From Arcticibacter pallidicorallinus (GTDB lineage: Bacteria; Bacteroidota; Bacteroidia; Sphingobacteriales; Sphingobacteriaceae): a stretch of 64,000 bases of DNA. The translations under genes were made by a program, and so were the position numbers. The stretch covers positions 62,001 through 126,000 of the forward strand of contig NZ_PVTH01000009.1 in NCBI RefSeq assembly GCF_003002875.1, written 5' to 3'. The notes under the pieces are model-generated. The model ran no database searches and was not told the origin of the DNA. It was given only the letters and a program-made list of their open reading frames with translations. Below are positions 18,609 through 28,616 of the stretch, in pieces (position 1 is the stretch's first letter; each line of letters begins with the position of its first letter).

Positions 18609-19388
18609 TTAAGGGATGGGAGCCGGGTCGTTCGAAAGAATGATGTCGACCGAAGTTCCAATTGCCACCTTATACAAAGAATCGCTTAGGGCCGGATATT
18701 GTTTGATGATCCGGGCATTTGCAGTGTCTGTGACCGTTCCTTCGTAGTAAATCGACCCCGGGGTCAGCGAAGAGCCCTTCAGTGAAAATATGGCTTCGGG
18801 AAGCGAAAGTCCCACGAGATTTGGTAGATCAACTTCGGAGGCGCCTTTTCCGTCACCAAGAACCATGGAGACAGAGGAGCCTTTGGGAATGGGATCGCCT
18901 TTTTGAAGCGATTTGCCCTTGTATGATACCTGCAGAACCCTGTCGCGCATGATATCGGAGGTATAGCTGGTGTCGGCTATTTTAATACCGTAGTTGCTTA
19001 GCACGGCCCGCGCTTCGAGGTAGCTGGTATTAAAGATATCTGGAAAACCTACATCAGGTGCATTCAGCGTAATAATGGTAAGATAGATTGTTCTATTCAG
19101 CTTAACATTAGTGCCTTCGTCGGGATCCTGTTCGACCACTAAGCCCGGAGCCTTATCCATCTGGTAGACGGAGTCGATCTGGTAGCGGAGTCCTTGTTCT
19201 TCCAGAAGAGCGATAGCCTGACCAACAGGCAGACCCTTTAGCTTGGGAACGGCAACACCCTCACCATGACGCGTATAGAATCGGAGACAGAAAAATATCA
19301 GAAGTAGAAAGGCGACGACTGATACAATTGCGATAATCAGGTTTTTACGAAATGTGTTTGTCTTAAGGTATGATAAAAACTTACTCAT
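18609..19388 (-). CDS. Membrane-anchored PASTA-domain protein
   Basis: A 259-aa protein with a short cytoplasmic tail, one membrane helix (IIAIVSVVAFLLLIFFCLRFY) and three PASTA repeats at about residues 45-110, 112-180 and 185-255 (starts VAVPKLKGLPVGQAIALL, GFPDIFNTSYLEARAVL, DLPNLVGLSLPEAIFSL). PASTA domains bind muropeptides or cell-wall material. There is no kinase domain, unlike PknB-type proteins. It diverges from ddl and lies upstream of mltG, fitting a cell-wall neighbourhood. Confidence 0.85.
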   Translation of the reverse strand: MSKFLSYLKTNTFRKNLIIAIVSVVAFLLLIFFCLRFYTRHGEGVAVPKLKGLPVGQAIALLEEQGLRYQIDSVYQMDKAPGLVVEQDPDEGTNVKLNRTIYLTIITLNAPDVGFPDIFNTSYLEARAVLSNYGIKIADTSYTSDIMRDRVLQVSYKGKSLQKGDPIPKGSSVSMVLGDGKGASEVDLPNLVGLSLPEAIFSLKGSSLTPGSIYYEGTVTDTANARIIKQYPALSDSLYKVAIGTSVDIILSNDPAPIP

Positions 19389-19456
19389 GGATCAAAATCT
19401 TTGGCAAAGATGGCTAAACTTAAATAAAAAATGGGATTTTAAAATATATTTGGACC

Positions 19457-20452
19457 ATGAAGAATACCATTGCCCTCGTTACCGGAGGTTTTACCGGTGA
19501 ATCTTATGTATCGTTCAAAAGCGCAGAAGTAATCGAAAAAAATATAGATCGGGATAGGTTTGATGTTTATACTATTGTGATAACTCGTGAGAGCTGGTAT
19601 CATGTTGACGCAAATGCAGTAAAGCATCCGGTTGACAAGAACGATTTTTCGATTGTGTTAAACGATTCTGTTATTCGCTTTGACACCGTATTTATCGGCT
19701 TGCATGGTTCCCCGGGTGAAGACGGGAAGTTGCAGGGATATTTCGATATGATCGGCCTGCCTTATACTACATGTGACGCGCTGACATCGGCGATCACGAT
19801 GAATAAGGGTTATACGAAGGCGATAACAGAGGGGATTGAGGATCTGCATGTCGCCAGGTCACTGCAGCTGTTTTCTCATAATGCACTTTCTTCCGAAAGC
19901 ATCCTTGCACAGCTTAACCTTCCACTGTTCATCAAACCGAATAACGGTGGAAGCAGTATCGGCATGAGCAAAGTTAAGACTGCCGAAGAATTGCCGGAAG
20001 CACTTGAGCGCGCGTTTCATGAAGACACCCAGGTGTTGGTTGAAGAGTTTATTTCAGGCCGTGAATTTTCTATCGGTGTATTTAACGGGAAAGATGGGGT
20101 GCAAGTTCTACCTGCAACCGAAATTGTCACCACGCGGGAATTTTTCGATTTCGAGGCCAAGTATACTCCGGGTGCAACAGAAGAAATTACTCCTGGCAGA
20201 ATGACAGAGGAGGAGAAGGAGCGAGTCGAAGCAATTGTTAAGGCCGTTTATGAAAAGTTAAACTGCCGTGGAGTAATCCGAATCGATTACTTCCTGGAAG
20301 AAGGTACCCGAAAATTTTTCTTCATAGAGATTAACACAGTTCCGGGGCAGACTGAAACGAGTTTCATCCCTCAACAAGTACGGGCGGCTGGTAGAACCAT
20401 TCAGGATTTCTATACTGAGCTCATTGAGGTGTCGCTGGAAGGCCCTAAATAG
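19457..20452 (+). CDS. ddl: D-alanine--D-alanine ligase
   Basis: A 331-aa ATP-grasp ligase that joins two D-Ala for peptidoglycan precursors. N-terminal ALVTGGFTGESYVSFKSA, HGSPGEDGKLQGYFDMIGLPYT, ATP-binding LPLFIKPNNGGSSIGMSKV, and the C-terminal INTVPGQTETSFIPQQ metal/phosphate loop. Family members usually read NTxPGMT; here it is VPGQTETS. The 3' end overlaps a convergent thioesterase gene by 8 nt. Confidence 0.92.
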   Translation: MKNTIALVTGGFTGESYVSFKSAEVIEKNIDRDRFDVYTIVITRESWYHVDANAVKHPVDKNDFSIVLNDSVIRFDTVFIGLHGSPGEDGKLQGYFDMIGLPYTTCDALTSAITMNKGYTKAITEGIEDLHVARSLQLFSHNALSSESILAQLNLPLFIKPNNGGSSIGMSKVKTAEELPEALERAFHEDTQVLVEEFISGREFSIGVFNGKDGVQVLPATEIVTTREFFDFEAKYTPGATEEITPGRMTEEEKERVEAIVKAVYEKLNCRGVIRIDYFLEEGTRKFFFIEINTVPGQTETSFIPQQVRAAGRTIQDFYTELIEVSLEGPK

Positions 20453-20867
20453 AATAACGTTCGATCATTTCGGGCGTGACCCTGGCGCTACGTCCTGATT
20501 TAATTTCGATCAGGACGTAGTCGAACCAGCCATCGGAACATATCTTATTTGTTTTCTTATTCACTATAGTAAAGATGACCTTACATCCGCGCTCCTGAAG
20601 TTCGCTTATACCCGTTTCGACGACGAAAGAATCGCCCAGGGTTAAGGGCCGTTTATAGTCGACATAGGCTGTCTTTACTACCCAGCCGAACCCCTGACTA
20701 AGGAATTCTTCCATCGACATGCCGTAATGAGCTTCCATCTGCTCGTATCGAGCGGCAAGAACATAATCAAAATAGGTGCTGTTGTGGACGTGATTAAACA
20801 TGTCTATATCATCCGGCCGGACTTTAAATTCAGTTTTAAATCTACTGTAGGATCGGTTGCTGTTCAT
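20445..20867 (-). CDS. Hotdog-fold acyl-CoA thioesterase
   Basis: About 140 aa from the ATG at 20867; the upstream extension has no family similarity and would cover the rpsO promoter. VRPDDIDMFNHVHNSTYFDYVLAARYEQM is the YbgC/FcbC active-site motif (Asp in DIDMFNHV). Distinct from the thioesterase encoded at 17108-17515. Divergent from rpsO. Confidence 0.82.
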   Translation of the reverse strand: MNSNRSYSRFKTEFKVRPDDIDMFNHVHNSTYFDYVLAARYEQMEAHYGMSMEEFLSQGFGWVVKTAYVDYKRPLTLGDSFVVETGISELQERGCKVIFTIVNKKTNKICSDGWFDYVLIEIKSGRSARVTPEMIERYSI

Positions 20868-20904
20868 TAGCGGAATTATATCTCTGCAAAATTGCTTTAA
20901 AATA

Positions 20905-20935
20905 TTGGTTTTAGGGATATATAATCTTATCTTTG
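20905..20935 (+). promoter_or_regulatory. Bacteroidetes-type promoter of rpsO
   Basis: TTGG at 20905-20908 followed after 19 nt by TATCTTTG at 20928-20935 fits the TTTG-N19-TAnnTTTG housekeeping promoter. Transcription would start near 20942, about 39 nt before the rpsO ATG. Confidence 0.65.
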
Positions 20936-20980
20936 CAAGATTATTCACAAAAATTTAAACGCTTTAATATTATTCAGGTA

Positions 20981-21259
20981 ATGTATTTAAGTAAAGAAAA
21001 CAAGGCAGAGATTTTTGCCAAACATGGAAAAGGAGCAACTGACACAGGTTCAGCTGAAGGACAGGTTGCATTATTTACTACTCGTATTGCTCATTTAACC
21101 GGGCATTTGAAGAAAAACAGAAAAGATTTTTCTACTCAGCTAGCTCTTCAAAAACTTGTAGGAAAGCGTCGCGCATTACTTGCTTATTTATTTAAGAAAG
21201 ATATTAACCGTTACCGTGCGATTATCAAAGCTCTTGAATTAAGAGATATCATCAAATAA
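20981..21259 (+). CDS. rpsO: 30S ribosomal protein S15
   Basis: A 92-aa protein from the ATG at 20981; the upstream in-frame extension holds the promoter. It shows the S15 core: TGSAEGQVALFTTRIAHLTGHLKKNRKDFSTQ, then LVGKRRALLAYL and RYRAIIKALELRD. It binds 16S rRNA in early 30S assembly. It sits before pnp, the common bacterial order, separated by a terminator-like hairpin. Confidence 0.97.
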   Translation: MYLSKENKAEIFAKHGKGATDTGSAEGQVALFTTRIAHLTGHLKKNRKDFSTQLALQKLVGKRRALLAYLFKKDINRYRAIIKALELRDIIK

Positions 21260-21275
21260 TTCATCATCCAAAAAT

Positions 21276-21308
21276 TAAAAAGCCGTTCGCTGATGTGAAT
21301 GGCTTTTT
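21276..21308 (+). terminator. Terminator between rpsO and pnp
   Basis: AAAAAGCC (21277 onward) and GGCTTTTTTT flank a partly paired stem (TTCGC with GTGAA), followed by a T-run. Some read-through into pnp is likely, as in other bacteria. Confidence 0.7.
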
Positions 21309-21388
21309 TTATTTTATTTTTGCATCAAATAAAATAAATACATTCGAATGTACTTTAAAGAGGACGAGTACATTGCAATGACGACAAA

Positions 21389-23536
21389 ATGAGTTACAAT
21401 CTAATTAAAAAGTCTTTCGATTTAGGCGATGGTCGCATAATCGAAATTGAATCCGGTAAACTAGCCAAGCAAGCCGACGGTTCTGTAGTAGTAAAGATGG
21501 GTAATACCATGTTATTAGCTACTGTAGTTTCTTCAAAAACAGCGAAAGAAGGTGTTGACTTTCTTCCATTATCTGTAGATTATCAGGAAAAATATGCTGC
21601 TACGGGACGCATTCCAGGAGGTTTCCTGCGTCGTGAAGCACGTTTGTCTGATTATGAAGTTCTGATCTCCCGTTTGGTAGATCGTGCCTTACGCCCGATG
21701 TTCCCGGAAGACTATCACGCAGACACTCAGGTGATGATCTCTTTGATCTCCGCTGATACGAATATTTTACCGGATTGCCTCGCAGGTCTTGCTGCTTCGG
21801 CTGCTCTTTCTGTTTCAGACATTCCGTTTAACGGGCCTATTTCAGAAGTGCGCGTAGCGAAGATTGATGGCCAGTTGGTTATCAACCCCTATCTAAGCGA
21901 TCTGACCCGCGCGTCTCTTGACTTTATCGTTGCAGGTTCTGAGAATGACATTACGATGGTTGAGGGAGAAGCTAACGAAATCTCTGAGGAAGAGATGATC
22001 GAAGCGATCGAGTTCGCTCACCGTGCGATCAAAGTTCAGGTTCAGGCGCAAAAAGAGATGACTGTTGAGGCAGGAAAAACTGAAAAACGTGCTTACTCTC
22101 ATGAACACAGCAACCCTGAGTTGAGAGAACGTGTTTTTGCTGAAACATACGAAAAAGTGTATGCTGTTGCAAAATCAGGTGTTTCCAAACATGAGCGCTC
22201 TGACAAGTTTTCTGAGATTCAAGATGCGTTTATCGTTTCTCTTGGCGAAGGTGTAGATGATATTACGAAATCACTCGCTAAAAAATATTTCCATGATGTA
22301 CAATACGATGCAGTACGTAACCTCATCCTTGATGAAGGTATTCGTTTGGATGGCCGTGATGTACGTACCGTTCGCCCGATCTGGAGCGAAGTAGGATATC
22401 TTCCTGCAGCACATGGTTCGGCTGTATTCACACGTGGAGAGACGCAAGCGCTTACATCTGTAACATTGGGTACAAAGCTTGATGAGCAGATGATTGATGG
22501 TGCTTTCTTTAACGGTTATCAGAAGTTTATCCTTCATTATAACTTCCCTGGATTCTCGACAGGTGAGGTGAGACCTAATCGCGGCGCTGGACGTCGTGAG
22601 ATCGGTCACGGTAACCTGGCTCAGCGCTCGTTAAAAAAGATGATGCCTGCTGACGAGGAGAATCCATACACAGTTCGTGTAGTTTCGGATATTCTTGAAT
22701 CTAACGGTTCTTCTTCTATGGCAACTGTTTGTGCGGCTACGCTGGCACTGATGGATGCGGGTGTGAAGTTGAAGTCGCCGGTTTCAGGTATCGCAATGGG
22801 TTTAATCACGGATGAGAAGACCGGTAAATACGCGGTTCTTTCTGATATCCTTGGAGATGAGGATCATTTGGGTGATATGGACTTCAAGGTTACTGGTACC
22901 GATAAGGGTATTGTGGCTTGTCAGATGGACTTAAAAATCAACGGACTAAGATGGGAAGTATTAAGTGCTGCTTTAGCGCAGTCTAAGGAAGGCCGTCTTC
23001 ACATTCTTAACGAAATTAAGAAAACGCTTGCAGAGCCTAATCCTGAGCTTAAACCACATGCTCCTAGAATTGAAGTACTGAGAATTGATAAAGAATTCAT
23101 TGGTGCAGTAATCGGACCCGGTGGAAAGATCATTCAGGAAATGCAACGCGAAACAAATACCACGATCACTATTGAAGAGAAAGACAATCAAGGTGTTATC
23201 AGTATTTTCGCTCCGGGAAAAGATGCGATCGATAAAGCTGTTAAGCGTATAAAGAGTATTGTCGCTAAGCCAGATGTAGGCGAGATCTACGAAGGTAAGG
23301 TAAAGTCAATCATGCCGTTCGGTGCTTTCGTTGAGATCATGCCGGGTAAGGATGGTTTGCTCCATATTTCAGAGATAGACTGGAAACGTTACGAGTCTAT
23401 GGATGGTATTTTCCAGGTAGGTGATGAAGTAAGAGTAAAACTTCTCGAAGTTGATAAACAAGGTAAATTGAAACTTTCAAGAAAAGCTTTGTTGCCTCGT
23501 CCTCCGAGAGAGGATAAGAAGCCTGCTTCTGAATAA
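21389..23536 (+). CDS. pnp: Polyribonucleotide nucleotidyltransferase (PNPase)
   Basis: A 715-aa 3'-5' phosphorolytic exoribonuclease. Two RNase PH domains (first with [30 protein letters not shown]; second with [30 protein letters not shown]), a KH domain ([18 protein letters not shown]) and a C-terminal S1 domain ([32 protein letters not shown]). Length and order are standard. Confidence 0.97.
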   Translation: MSYNLIKKSFDLGDGRIIEIESGKLAKQADGSVVVKMGNTMLLATVVSSKTAKEGVDFLPLSVDYQEKYAATGRIPGGFLRREARLSDYEVLISRLVDRALRPMFPEDYHADTQVMISLISADTNILPDCLAGLAASAALSVSDIPFNGPISEVRVAKIDGQLVINPYLSDLTRASLDFIVAGSENDITMVEGEANEISEEEMIEAIEFAHRAIKVQVQAQKEMTVEAGKTEKRAYSHEHSNPELRERVFAETYEKVYAVAKSGVSKHERSDKFSEIQDAFIVSLGEGVDDITKSLAKKYFHDVQYDAVRNLILDEGIRLDGRDVRTVRPIWSEVGYLPAAHGSAVFTRGETQALTSVTLGTKLDEQMIDGAFFNGYQKFILHYNFPGFSTGEVRPNRGAGRREIGHGNLAQRSLKKMMPADEENPYTVRVVSDILESNGSSSMATVCAATLALMDAGVKLKSPVSGIAMGLITDEKTGKYAVLSDILGDEDHLGDMDFKVTGTDKGIVACQMDLKINGLRWEVLSAALAQSKEGRLHILNEIKKTLAEPNPELKPHAPRIEVLRIDKEFIGAVIGPGGKIIQEMQRETNTTITIEEKDNQGVISIFAPGKDAIDKAVKRIKSIVAKPDVGEIYEGKVKSIMPFGAFVEIMPGKDGLLHISEIDWKRYESMDGIFQVGDEVRVKLLEVDKQGKLKLSRKALLPRPPREDKKPASE

Positions 23537-23551
23537 CCTCAGTAATAGAAT

Positions 23552-23583
23552 AAAAAAAAGCCGCTTATAAAGCGGCTTTTTTT
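23552..23583 (+). terminator. Strong terminator after pnp
   Basis: An A8 run, then GCCGCTT / AAGCGGC stem with a 3-nt loop, then a T7 run. The A/T tails suit termination from both sides, serving also the convergent lipid kinase gene. Confidence 0.9.
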
Positions 23584-23586
23584 ATG

Positions 23587-24492
23587 CTAGGATGGGAGCA
23601 CAAGAAAATCAAGTACTCCTTTCAACATTTCTATTTTCAATTCTTGACCTTTTTCCATGAAGATCAGATTATCGTCTATGTGGGCAAGTTTGCCTTCCCA
23701 TTTAAAGGTGACATTCTTTGCCTTAATAAGCGTTACATTCAAAATTCCCTCTTTACCTTGCTGCTTGTCTTCTATATAAGAGATAAACTCCTTCTTCTGT
23801 TTATCGGTTATCAATATCAGTTCAAAAAAGCCGTCTCCAGGATCAGCCATTGGGGCTAAGACCAGATTAGGTCCAATTGACGCGATATTCATGAGTTCTA
23901 CCATCAGGTATTTTCCCGAATAATCACGCCCATCAGCTTCGATATCGCAATGTTTTGCTTCATAGGTTTGTACGATCTCATGAAGTTTCTCCCGTGCAAC
24001 CTTCAGGCTCTTTTTTGGTGTATCGATAAGAGAACTATCAACCTCGTTCATGTCTTTAATAAGGCGGGGGAACACACCAAAGCCCATTCCTTCGACGAAG
24101 AAATTCGCTGCATCAAAATCTTCGATCTTTCCTACATCAAGCTGACGGACATTTCTTCTCGCCCAGGACCGGATAATCGTTTCCTGATCCGCATGTAATC
24201 CGAGGCTTTGGGAAATGTTATTCGCCGTTCCCATCGGCAACACAGCGATGGGATACTTTTTCTCCAGGAGGCCCCGTTGCAACATCTTCTGGACAACGGT
24301 ACGAACAGTTCCATCTCCCCCTGCCACGACAAGAAAATCGACTTCTTTCTCAATTTCCTTGAGAAATTTTTTGTCCTTTGAGGATGTATATATACAGTCA
24401 AATCCTTCTGACTCAATTGTTTTAATAAGCTTTTTCTTGCTGTGGGACTCATCCCCGGCGTCCGGATTATGAACTAGTTTTGCTGTCTTCAT
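23587..24492 (-). CDS. Diacylglycerol/lipid kinase family protein (YegS/DagK fold)
   Basis: About 301 aa from the ATG at 24492 (MKTAKLVHNPDAGDE); upstream codons overlap the surE promoter region. Nucleotide-binding motif FLVVAGGDGTVRTVVQ, followed by PIAVLPMGTANNISQSLGL, both hallmarks of the DAGK catalytic domain. A C-terminal beta-domain completes the YegS fold. It phosphorylates a lipid alcohol; which one is not visible. Confidence 0.85.
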   Translation of the reverse strand: MKTAKLVHNPDAGDESHSKKKLIKTIESEGFDCIYTSSKDKKFLKEIEKEVDFLVVAGGDGTVRTVVQKMLQRGLLEKKYPIAVLPMGTANNISQSLGLHADQETIIRSWARRNVRQLDVGKIEDFDAANFFVEGMGFGVFPRLIKDMNEVDSSLIDTPKKSLKVAREKLHEIVQTYEAKHCDIEADGRDYSGKYLMVELMNIASIGPNLVLAPMADPGDGFFELILITDKQKKEFISYIEDKQQGKEGILNVTLIKAKNVTFKWEGKLAHIDDNLIFMEKGQELKIEMLKGVLDFLVLPS

Positions 24493-24572
24493 GTATGGAT
24501 TTCGTGCGAATTGTATCTTATTAAAACATGACTGAGGTTTTTTGGTTGGCACTTAGGAGGAATATTTACACT

Positions 24573-25313
24573 ATGAGGATTTTAATAACCAATGATGACG
24601 GGATATACAGTCCTGGAATCGCCGCACTGGCACGTATTGCACAGAAGTTTGGAGAGGTCAGGGTTGTTGCACCAGACGTGGAACAATCCTCCATGGGACA
24701 TGCCGTTACTCATTCCAGGCCTTTAAGCTATAAAAAGTCACCAATCGAATTTCCGGGTATAGAGGCTTATAGGGTGAATGGCACACCCGCAGACTGTGTT
24801 GCTTTAGGGACACATCTCTGGTCGAAAACTGATGTTGTTTTGTCGGGCATTAACATGGGTCCGAACCTTGGAAACGGTATGTGGCATTCAGGAACACTGG
24901 CGGCGGCAAAGCAAGCAGTACTCTTCGGAATTAAAGGTATTGCACTAAGCACACCTGTAGGTAAAACTGAGCCTGACTTTAAAAAGCTGGAATCGTTCGT
25001 CGAGAAGACCCTGGCGCTGCTTTTAGAAGATTCAAAACTCTCGCTTTATAACGTAAACTTTCCTGAGAATCCGGAGGGAATGAGATACACGAGACAGTCG
25101 GTCCGTTTATATGATGGAACTATCATACCAGGGCAGGACCCCTTAGGAAGAAAACACTACTGGTTCACCGTATCACCGCTTGAACCAGCTGAAGAGGGAA
25201 CCGACCGCTGGGCAGTAGAAAACAACTTGGTCTCCATCACGCCCTTGCGGTTGGATCTAACCAACGAGGCAGAACTGGCAAAAGCACTTCAGAGCAATGA
25301 TTTGGCGATCTGA
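24573..25313 (+). CDS. surE: 5'/3'-nucleotidase SurE
   Basis: A 246-aa protein from the ATG at 24573 (MRILITNDDGIYSPGI). The DD of TNDDG binds metal; further motifs are APDVEQSSMGHAVT, VNGTPADCVALG, LSGINMGPNLGNGMWHSGTLAAA, all SurE signatures. It dephosphorylates nucleoside monophosphates. Confidence 0.93.
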   Translation: MRILITNDDGIYSPGIAALARIAQKFGEVRVVAPDVEQSSMGHAVTHSRPLSYKKSPIEFPGIEAYRVNGTPADCVALGTHLWSKTDVVLSGINMGPNLGNGMWHSGTLAAAKQAVLFGIKGIALSTPVGKTEPDFKKLESFVEKTLALLLEDSKLSLYNVNFPENPEGMRYTRQSVRLYDGTIIPGQDPLGRKHYWFTVSPLEPAEEGTDRWAVENNLVSITPLRLDLTNEAELAKALQSNDLAI

Positions 25314-25494
25314 TAATTGAACGACTGAATTCTAAAGTCGTGGCATACACAATTGATACATTTAGTTCTTTTTTCTGTACAATCGTGTATGTCCTTCAGG
25401 AATGGACAAGGCGACTCTAAGGGTTTCTTCCAAGCAAGGTGAACGAGGGTACTGTTTGAAAAACTGGCATACATCTTGGTTAGTGTTAGTCATT

Positions 25495-25860
25495 ATGGGA
25501 AAGCGAATATTGGCGATAGATGATAACCCTGCAATTCTGGACGTATTGAACGAGATATTATCTTTTGAGGGGTATGAGGTGGTAACCATATCTGATGGGA
25601 GGAAAGTGTTTGATACAGTGGAGCAAGTGCACCCTGATTTAATTCTACTCGATGTGATGCTGGATAATCTTGACGGGAGAGAAATTTGTCGTGCGCTCAA
25701 GAATAACCGTATGTTTAGTGGAATCCCGGTGATTATGATCTCTGCTACACATGATCTCAAGAGTTTGCTTGATCAGCCAGGAGCGCCTGATGATTTCATT
25801 GCAAAGCCTTTTGATATATACTATCTGATCTCAAAAGTAAACCATCAACTTGCTGCATGA
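25495..25860 (+). CDS. Single-domain response regulator
   Basis: A 121-aa receiver domain from the ATG at 25495. Acidic pocket IDDN (residues 8-11), phospho-acceptor Asp in LILLDVMLDNLDGRE (~D53), Thr/Ser switch VIMISATHD and Lys in IAKPFD. No output domain, so it acts through protein contacts. The cognate kinase is not in the immediate neighbourhood. The in-frame extension upstream to 25402 lacks family character. Confidence 0.85.
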   Translation: MGKRILAIDDNPAILDVLNEILSFEGYEVVTISDGRKVFDTVEQVHPDLILLDVMLDNLDGREICRALKNNRMFSGIPVIMISATHDLKSLLDQPGAPDDFIAKPFDIYYLISKVNHQLAA

Positions 25861-26502
25861 TTATGAGGCAGTATAATATTCCTCGGTATCAGTTGTATGT
25901 AATTTAATGATTCCAGATAGCACAAGGGTCACGAGCAGCCTTTGAGTTCTTCTTCTGGGGAGATTCAAAAGTTTACTTGAGTCGCGGGCAGAGATACGCT
26001 CGTTCTCATCGAGATACTGAAGAAGCGTTCTTTCTTTTTCCGAATACTCGATCAAAACACCGGCTTCGCCCTGGCTAGCCTTAAGCACATCGACAACGAT
26101 CTTACTTGCCAGCAAGCTCTTATCTTTTACTCTGACATACACCCACCATTTTTTATCGTCTCCAAGGGAATAATGAGGCTTGGTGTCACTTTCCTTGACG
26201 TCGGCAACCAAAACGAGTTTATTATCAACATATACTTCTTCGAAACCGACCTCTACCATAGGTCTGCAAAAATAGGTTGCAGCTTTAGTAAGCATATATT
26301 TTTCTTCTTCTTCGGACCTGACGCCCTTAATGGTGCCGTTATCAGCCACACCAATCAAGAGCTTACCGCCCTTGTTATTAGCAAAAGCTACCAGCGTTTT
26401 AGAGATTTTCGAGCAGGAGGTGATCGTTTTTTTAAAGTCTACGAGCATATTCTCACCTCCAAAAATCATTTGCTTTATATTTTGTGGTCTAAGTCTGTTC
26501 AT
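25861..26502 (-). CDS. AlbA_2 (Schlafen-type) domain protein with C-terminal winged helix
   Basis: A 213-aa protein. The AlbA_2 core is SKTLVAFANNKGGKLLIGVADNGTIKGV. The C-terminal part (LLQYLDENERISARDSSKLLNLPRRRTQRLLVTLVLSGII) resembles a winged helix. The start overlaps the stop of the preceding gene (ATGA at 26499-26502), supporting this start. Members are thought to be nucleic-acid-binding regulators; none is well characterised in Bacteroidetes. Confidence 0.75.
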   Translation of the reverse strand: MNRLRPQNIKQMIFGGENMLVDFKKTITSCSKISKTLVAFANNKGGKLLIGVADNGTIKGVRSEEEEKYMLTKAATYFCRPMVEVGFEEVYVDNKLVLVADVKESDTKPHYSLGDDKKWWVYVRVKDKSLLASKIVVDVLKASQGEAGVLIEYSEKERTLLQYLDENERISARDSSKLLNLPRRRTQRLLVTLVLSGIIKLHTTDTEEYYTAS

Positions 26503-26981
26503 AGTTTTGGGTGGTTTATGATCGAATCGAGATTCCTAATATATACCAGATTGGAGATGCGTGCGGTTACATCGCCCTCTCTGTCTGTTATATCCAGTAT
26601 GCAACGATGCTCCGCTTTTCCATCCGTTTCTATCAGAGAACAGATGTGATCTATTTCTTCAACGCTTATATTGATTTTAAAATATAGGTCTGATCTTCCG
26701 GGTTTCAGAAAAGATATCTCAGCCGCCTTTTGCCAAACAATCACCCGGTAGCCTCTTCGAAGCATCAGCTGGTAAAAAAGAACCGCATAGAAGGGGTCGG
26801 CAGCCGCGTAAATGGTACCACCAAAGACGGATCTGTTGTAGTTGATATTGAAAATACTCTTAAATACTTTTACTTCCACACCCATAAAGTCGGGATGGAA
26901 TCTCTTAACCCAAATCCGCTGAAACAGCATCGGCGGATAGAATCGCATCGCCCATTTGAGCATATTTTCGGATATAAGCAT
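26499..26981 (-). CDS. DUF4442 hotdog-fold protein
   Basis: A 160-aa protein with a DUF4442/YiiD_C-like hotdog fold: MRFYPPMLFQRIWVKRFHPDFMGVEVKV, then NRSVFGGTIYAAADPFYAVLFYQLML, the helix-containing core. Probably an acyl-thioester-binding or hydrolysing enzyme of unknown substrate. Translationally coupled to the AlbA_2 gene. Confidence 0.75.
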   Translation of the reverse strand: MLISENMLKWAMRFYPPMLFQRIWVKRFHPDFMGVEVKVFKSIFNINYNRSVFGGTIYAAADPFYAVLFYQLMLRRGYRVIVWQKAAEISFLKPGRSDLYFKINISVEEIDHICSLIETDGKAEHRCILDITDREGDVTARISNLVYIRNLDSIINHPKL

Positions 26982-27058
26982 TTAGACGAATATCAGAAAT
27001 TTTGGCAAACTGAGCGTAATCTGTGTGAATAGATGTTAAAGATCTGAACCAAGATTCT

Positions 27059-27089
27059 TTTGTTAAAAGTCAAAATTAATCTATCTTGT
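27059..27089 (+). promoter_or_regulatory. Bacteroidetes-type promoter before the DUF2911 gene
   Basis: TTTG at 27059-27062, a 19-nt spacer and TATCTTGT at 27082-27089 (consensus TAnnTTTG) lie 35 nt before the start codon at 27124. Confidence 0.55.
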
Positions 27090-27123
27090 ATTAAATACTG
27101 AATCATAAAAAACCAGAAAAGCA

Positions 27124-27645
27124 ATGAAAAAGACAAAGGTTCTAGGCTTATTCACTTTTGCGGTATGCGCATTATTATTTTCCTTAAAGGACGTTAACGG
27201 ACAGGCTAAGCCAGTAGCAAGTCCGGCTGACAGTGTCACCGCCAAGGTTGGAAAGGCCACGATTGAAATTAAATATAGCAGTCCGTCCGTAAAGGGACGT
27301 AAGATCTGGGGAGAACTTGTTCCGTTTGACAAAGTTTGGAGGGCAGGAGCTAATAAAGCCACAATTTTCACGACCAGTGAGGACATCCGTGTTGAGGGTA
27401 AGCCCCTAGCGGCAGGAAGCTATGCTCTTTTTATGATTCCTACCGCGCTTAATTGGACTGTGATATTCAACAAAGCTTCGGATCAATGGGGGGCTTACAA
27501 ATACGAGGAAGGCCAGGATGCATTGCGCGTAACTGTAAAACCGAAGAAAGTATCCGCTTCCAAAGAACGGCTGGGCTATACGATCAGCAAGAATGGATTT
27601 GTGCTTCATTGGGAGAACATAGAAGTTCCTGTCGGCATTAAATAG
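27124..27645 (+). CDS. DUF2911 exported protein
   Basis: A 173-aa protein with a signal peptide (VLGLFTFAVCALLFSLKDVNGQ) and the DUF2911 core: EIKYSSPSVKGRKIWGELVPFDKVWRAGANKAT, FTTSEDIRVEGKPLAAGSYALFMIPT. The family is abundant in Bacteroidetes; its function is unknown. Likely periplasmic. Confidence 0.85.
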   Translation: MKKTKVLGLFTFAVCALLFSLKDVNGQAKPVASPADSVTAKVGKATIEIKYSSPSVKGRKIWGELVPFDKVWRAGANKATIFTTSEDIRVEGKPLAAGSYALFMIPTALNWTVIFNKASDQWGAYKYEEGQDALRVTVKPKKVSASKERLGYTISKNGFVLHWENIEVPVGIK

Positions 27646-27719
27646 GCCGGATCTGCAATTATAGTTTTAAATTTGTCTCGTTGTGCTAGTTGTAACATTC
27701 AAATTTAAATAAGCAAGAA

Positions 27720-28616
27720 ATGACGAAAGAAGAGATTTCCGCCCAATACCAGATTATTCAAAACGAAATTTGTGAGGGTCTGGAACTTCTTGATACATCA
27801 GGAAAATTCGAAGAAGAAGTATGGTCGCGCCAAGGGGGCGGGGGAGGAAGAACCCGGATCATGCAGAACGGTACCGTCATAGAAAAAGGTGGAGTAAACT
27901 TCTCTGCAGTGTTCGGACAACTACCAGAAGTTGTAAAAGCCTCTCTGAAGGTGGATTCCAGCGACTTTTTTGCTACAGGTGTATCCATCGTCATACATCC
28001 GAATCACCCATTGATACCGATCATCCACATGAACATCAGGTATTTTGAGATGAACGACGACATCCGCTGGTTTGGTGGGGGAATAGACGTTACACCGCAT
28101 TATGTCTATCAAGACGATGCCAGATTTTTCCACGGATACATCAAGGAAGTGTGCGACCGCTTTAGCCAGGAGTTTTATTATAAATTCAAAACCTGGGCTG
28201 ACAACTATTTTCACATCAAGCACAGAGATGAAACGAGGGGTATAGGCGGCATTTTTTATGACCGTTTGAATCCTGAAAACACCGGTATTAGCTGGGAATC
28301 TATATTTGAATTTTCGAAGGCCGTTGGCCGTGCATTCGTGCCTATTTACACTGAATTAGTGGAACGGCATCGGCATGAGGCGTTTACTGAGCAGCAAAAG
28401 CAATGGCAATACATACGCCGAGGACGCTATGCAGAATTTAACCTTGTGTACGATGCAGGTACAAAGTTTGGGCTGGAAACAAATGGCCGTATAGAATCAA
28501 TTTTAATGAGCCTGCCCCCGCAGGCAAACTGGGCATATCACCACATTCCGGAGCAAGGATCTGAGGAGGAAAAGACCCTTAAGTATTTGAAAAAAGGAAT
28601 TAACTGGACATTTTAG
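27720..28616 (+). CDS. hemF: Oxygen-dependent coproporphyrinogen III oxidase
   Basis: A 298-aa enzyme of heme synthesis that converts coproporphyrinogen III to protoporphyrinogen IX. HemF motifs: WSRQGGGGGRTRIMQNGTVIEKGGVNFSAV, HPNHPLIPIIHMNIRYFE, WFGGGIDVTPHY, RGIGGIFYD and RGRYAEFNLVYDAGTKFGLETNGRIESILMSLPP. Length is normal for the family. Confidence 0.96.
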   Translation: MTKEEISAQYQIIQNEICEGLELLDTSGKFEEEVWSRQGGGGGRTRIMQNGTVIEKGGVNFSAVFGQLPEVVKASLKVDSSDFFATGVSIVIHPNHPLIPIIHMNIRYFEMNDDIRWFGGGIDVTPHYVYQDDARFFHGYIKEVCDRFSQEFYYKFKTWADNYFHIKHRDETRGIGGIFYDRLNPENTGISWESIFEFSKAVGRAFVPIYTELVERHRHEAFTEQQKQWQYIRRGRYAEFNLVYDAGTKFGLETNGRIESILMSLPPQANWAYHHIPEQGSEEEKTLKYLKKGINWTF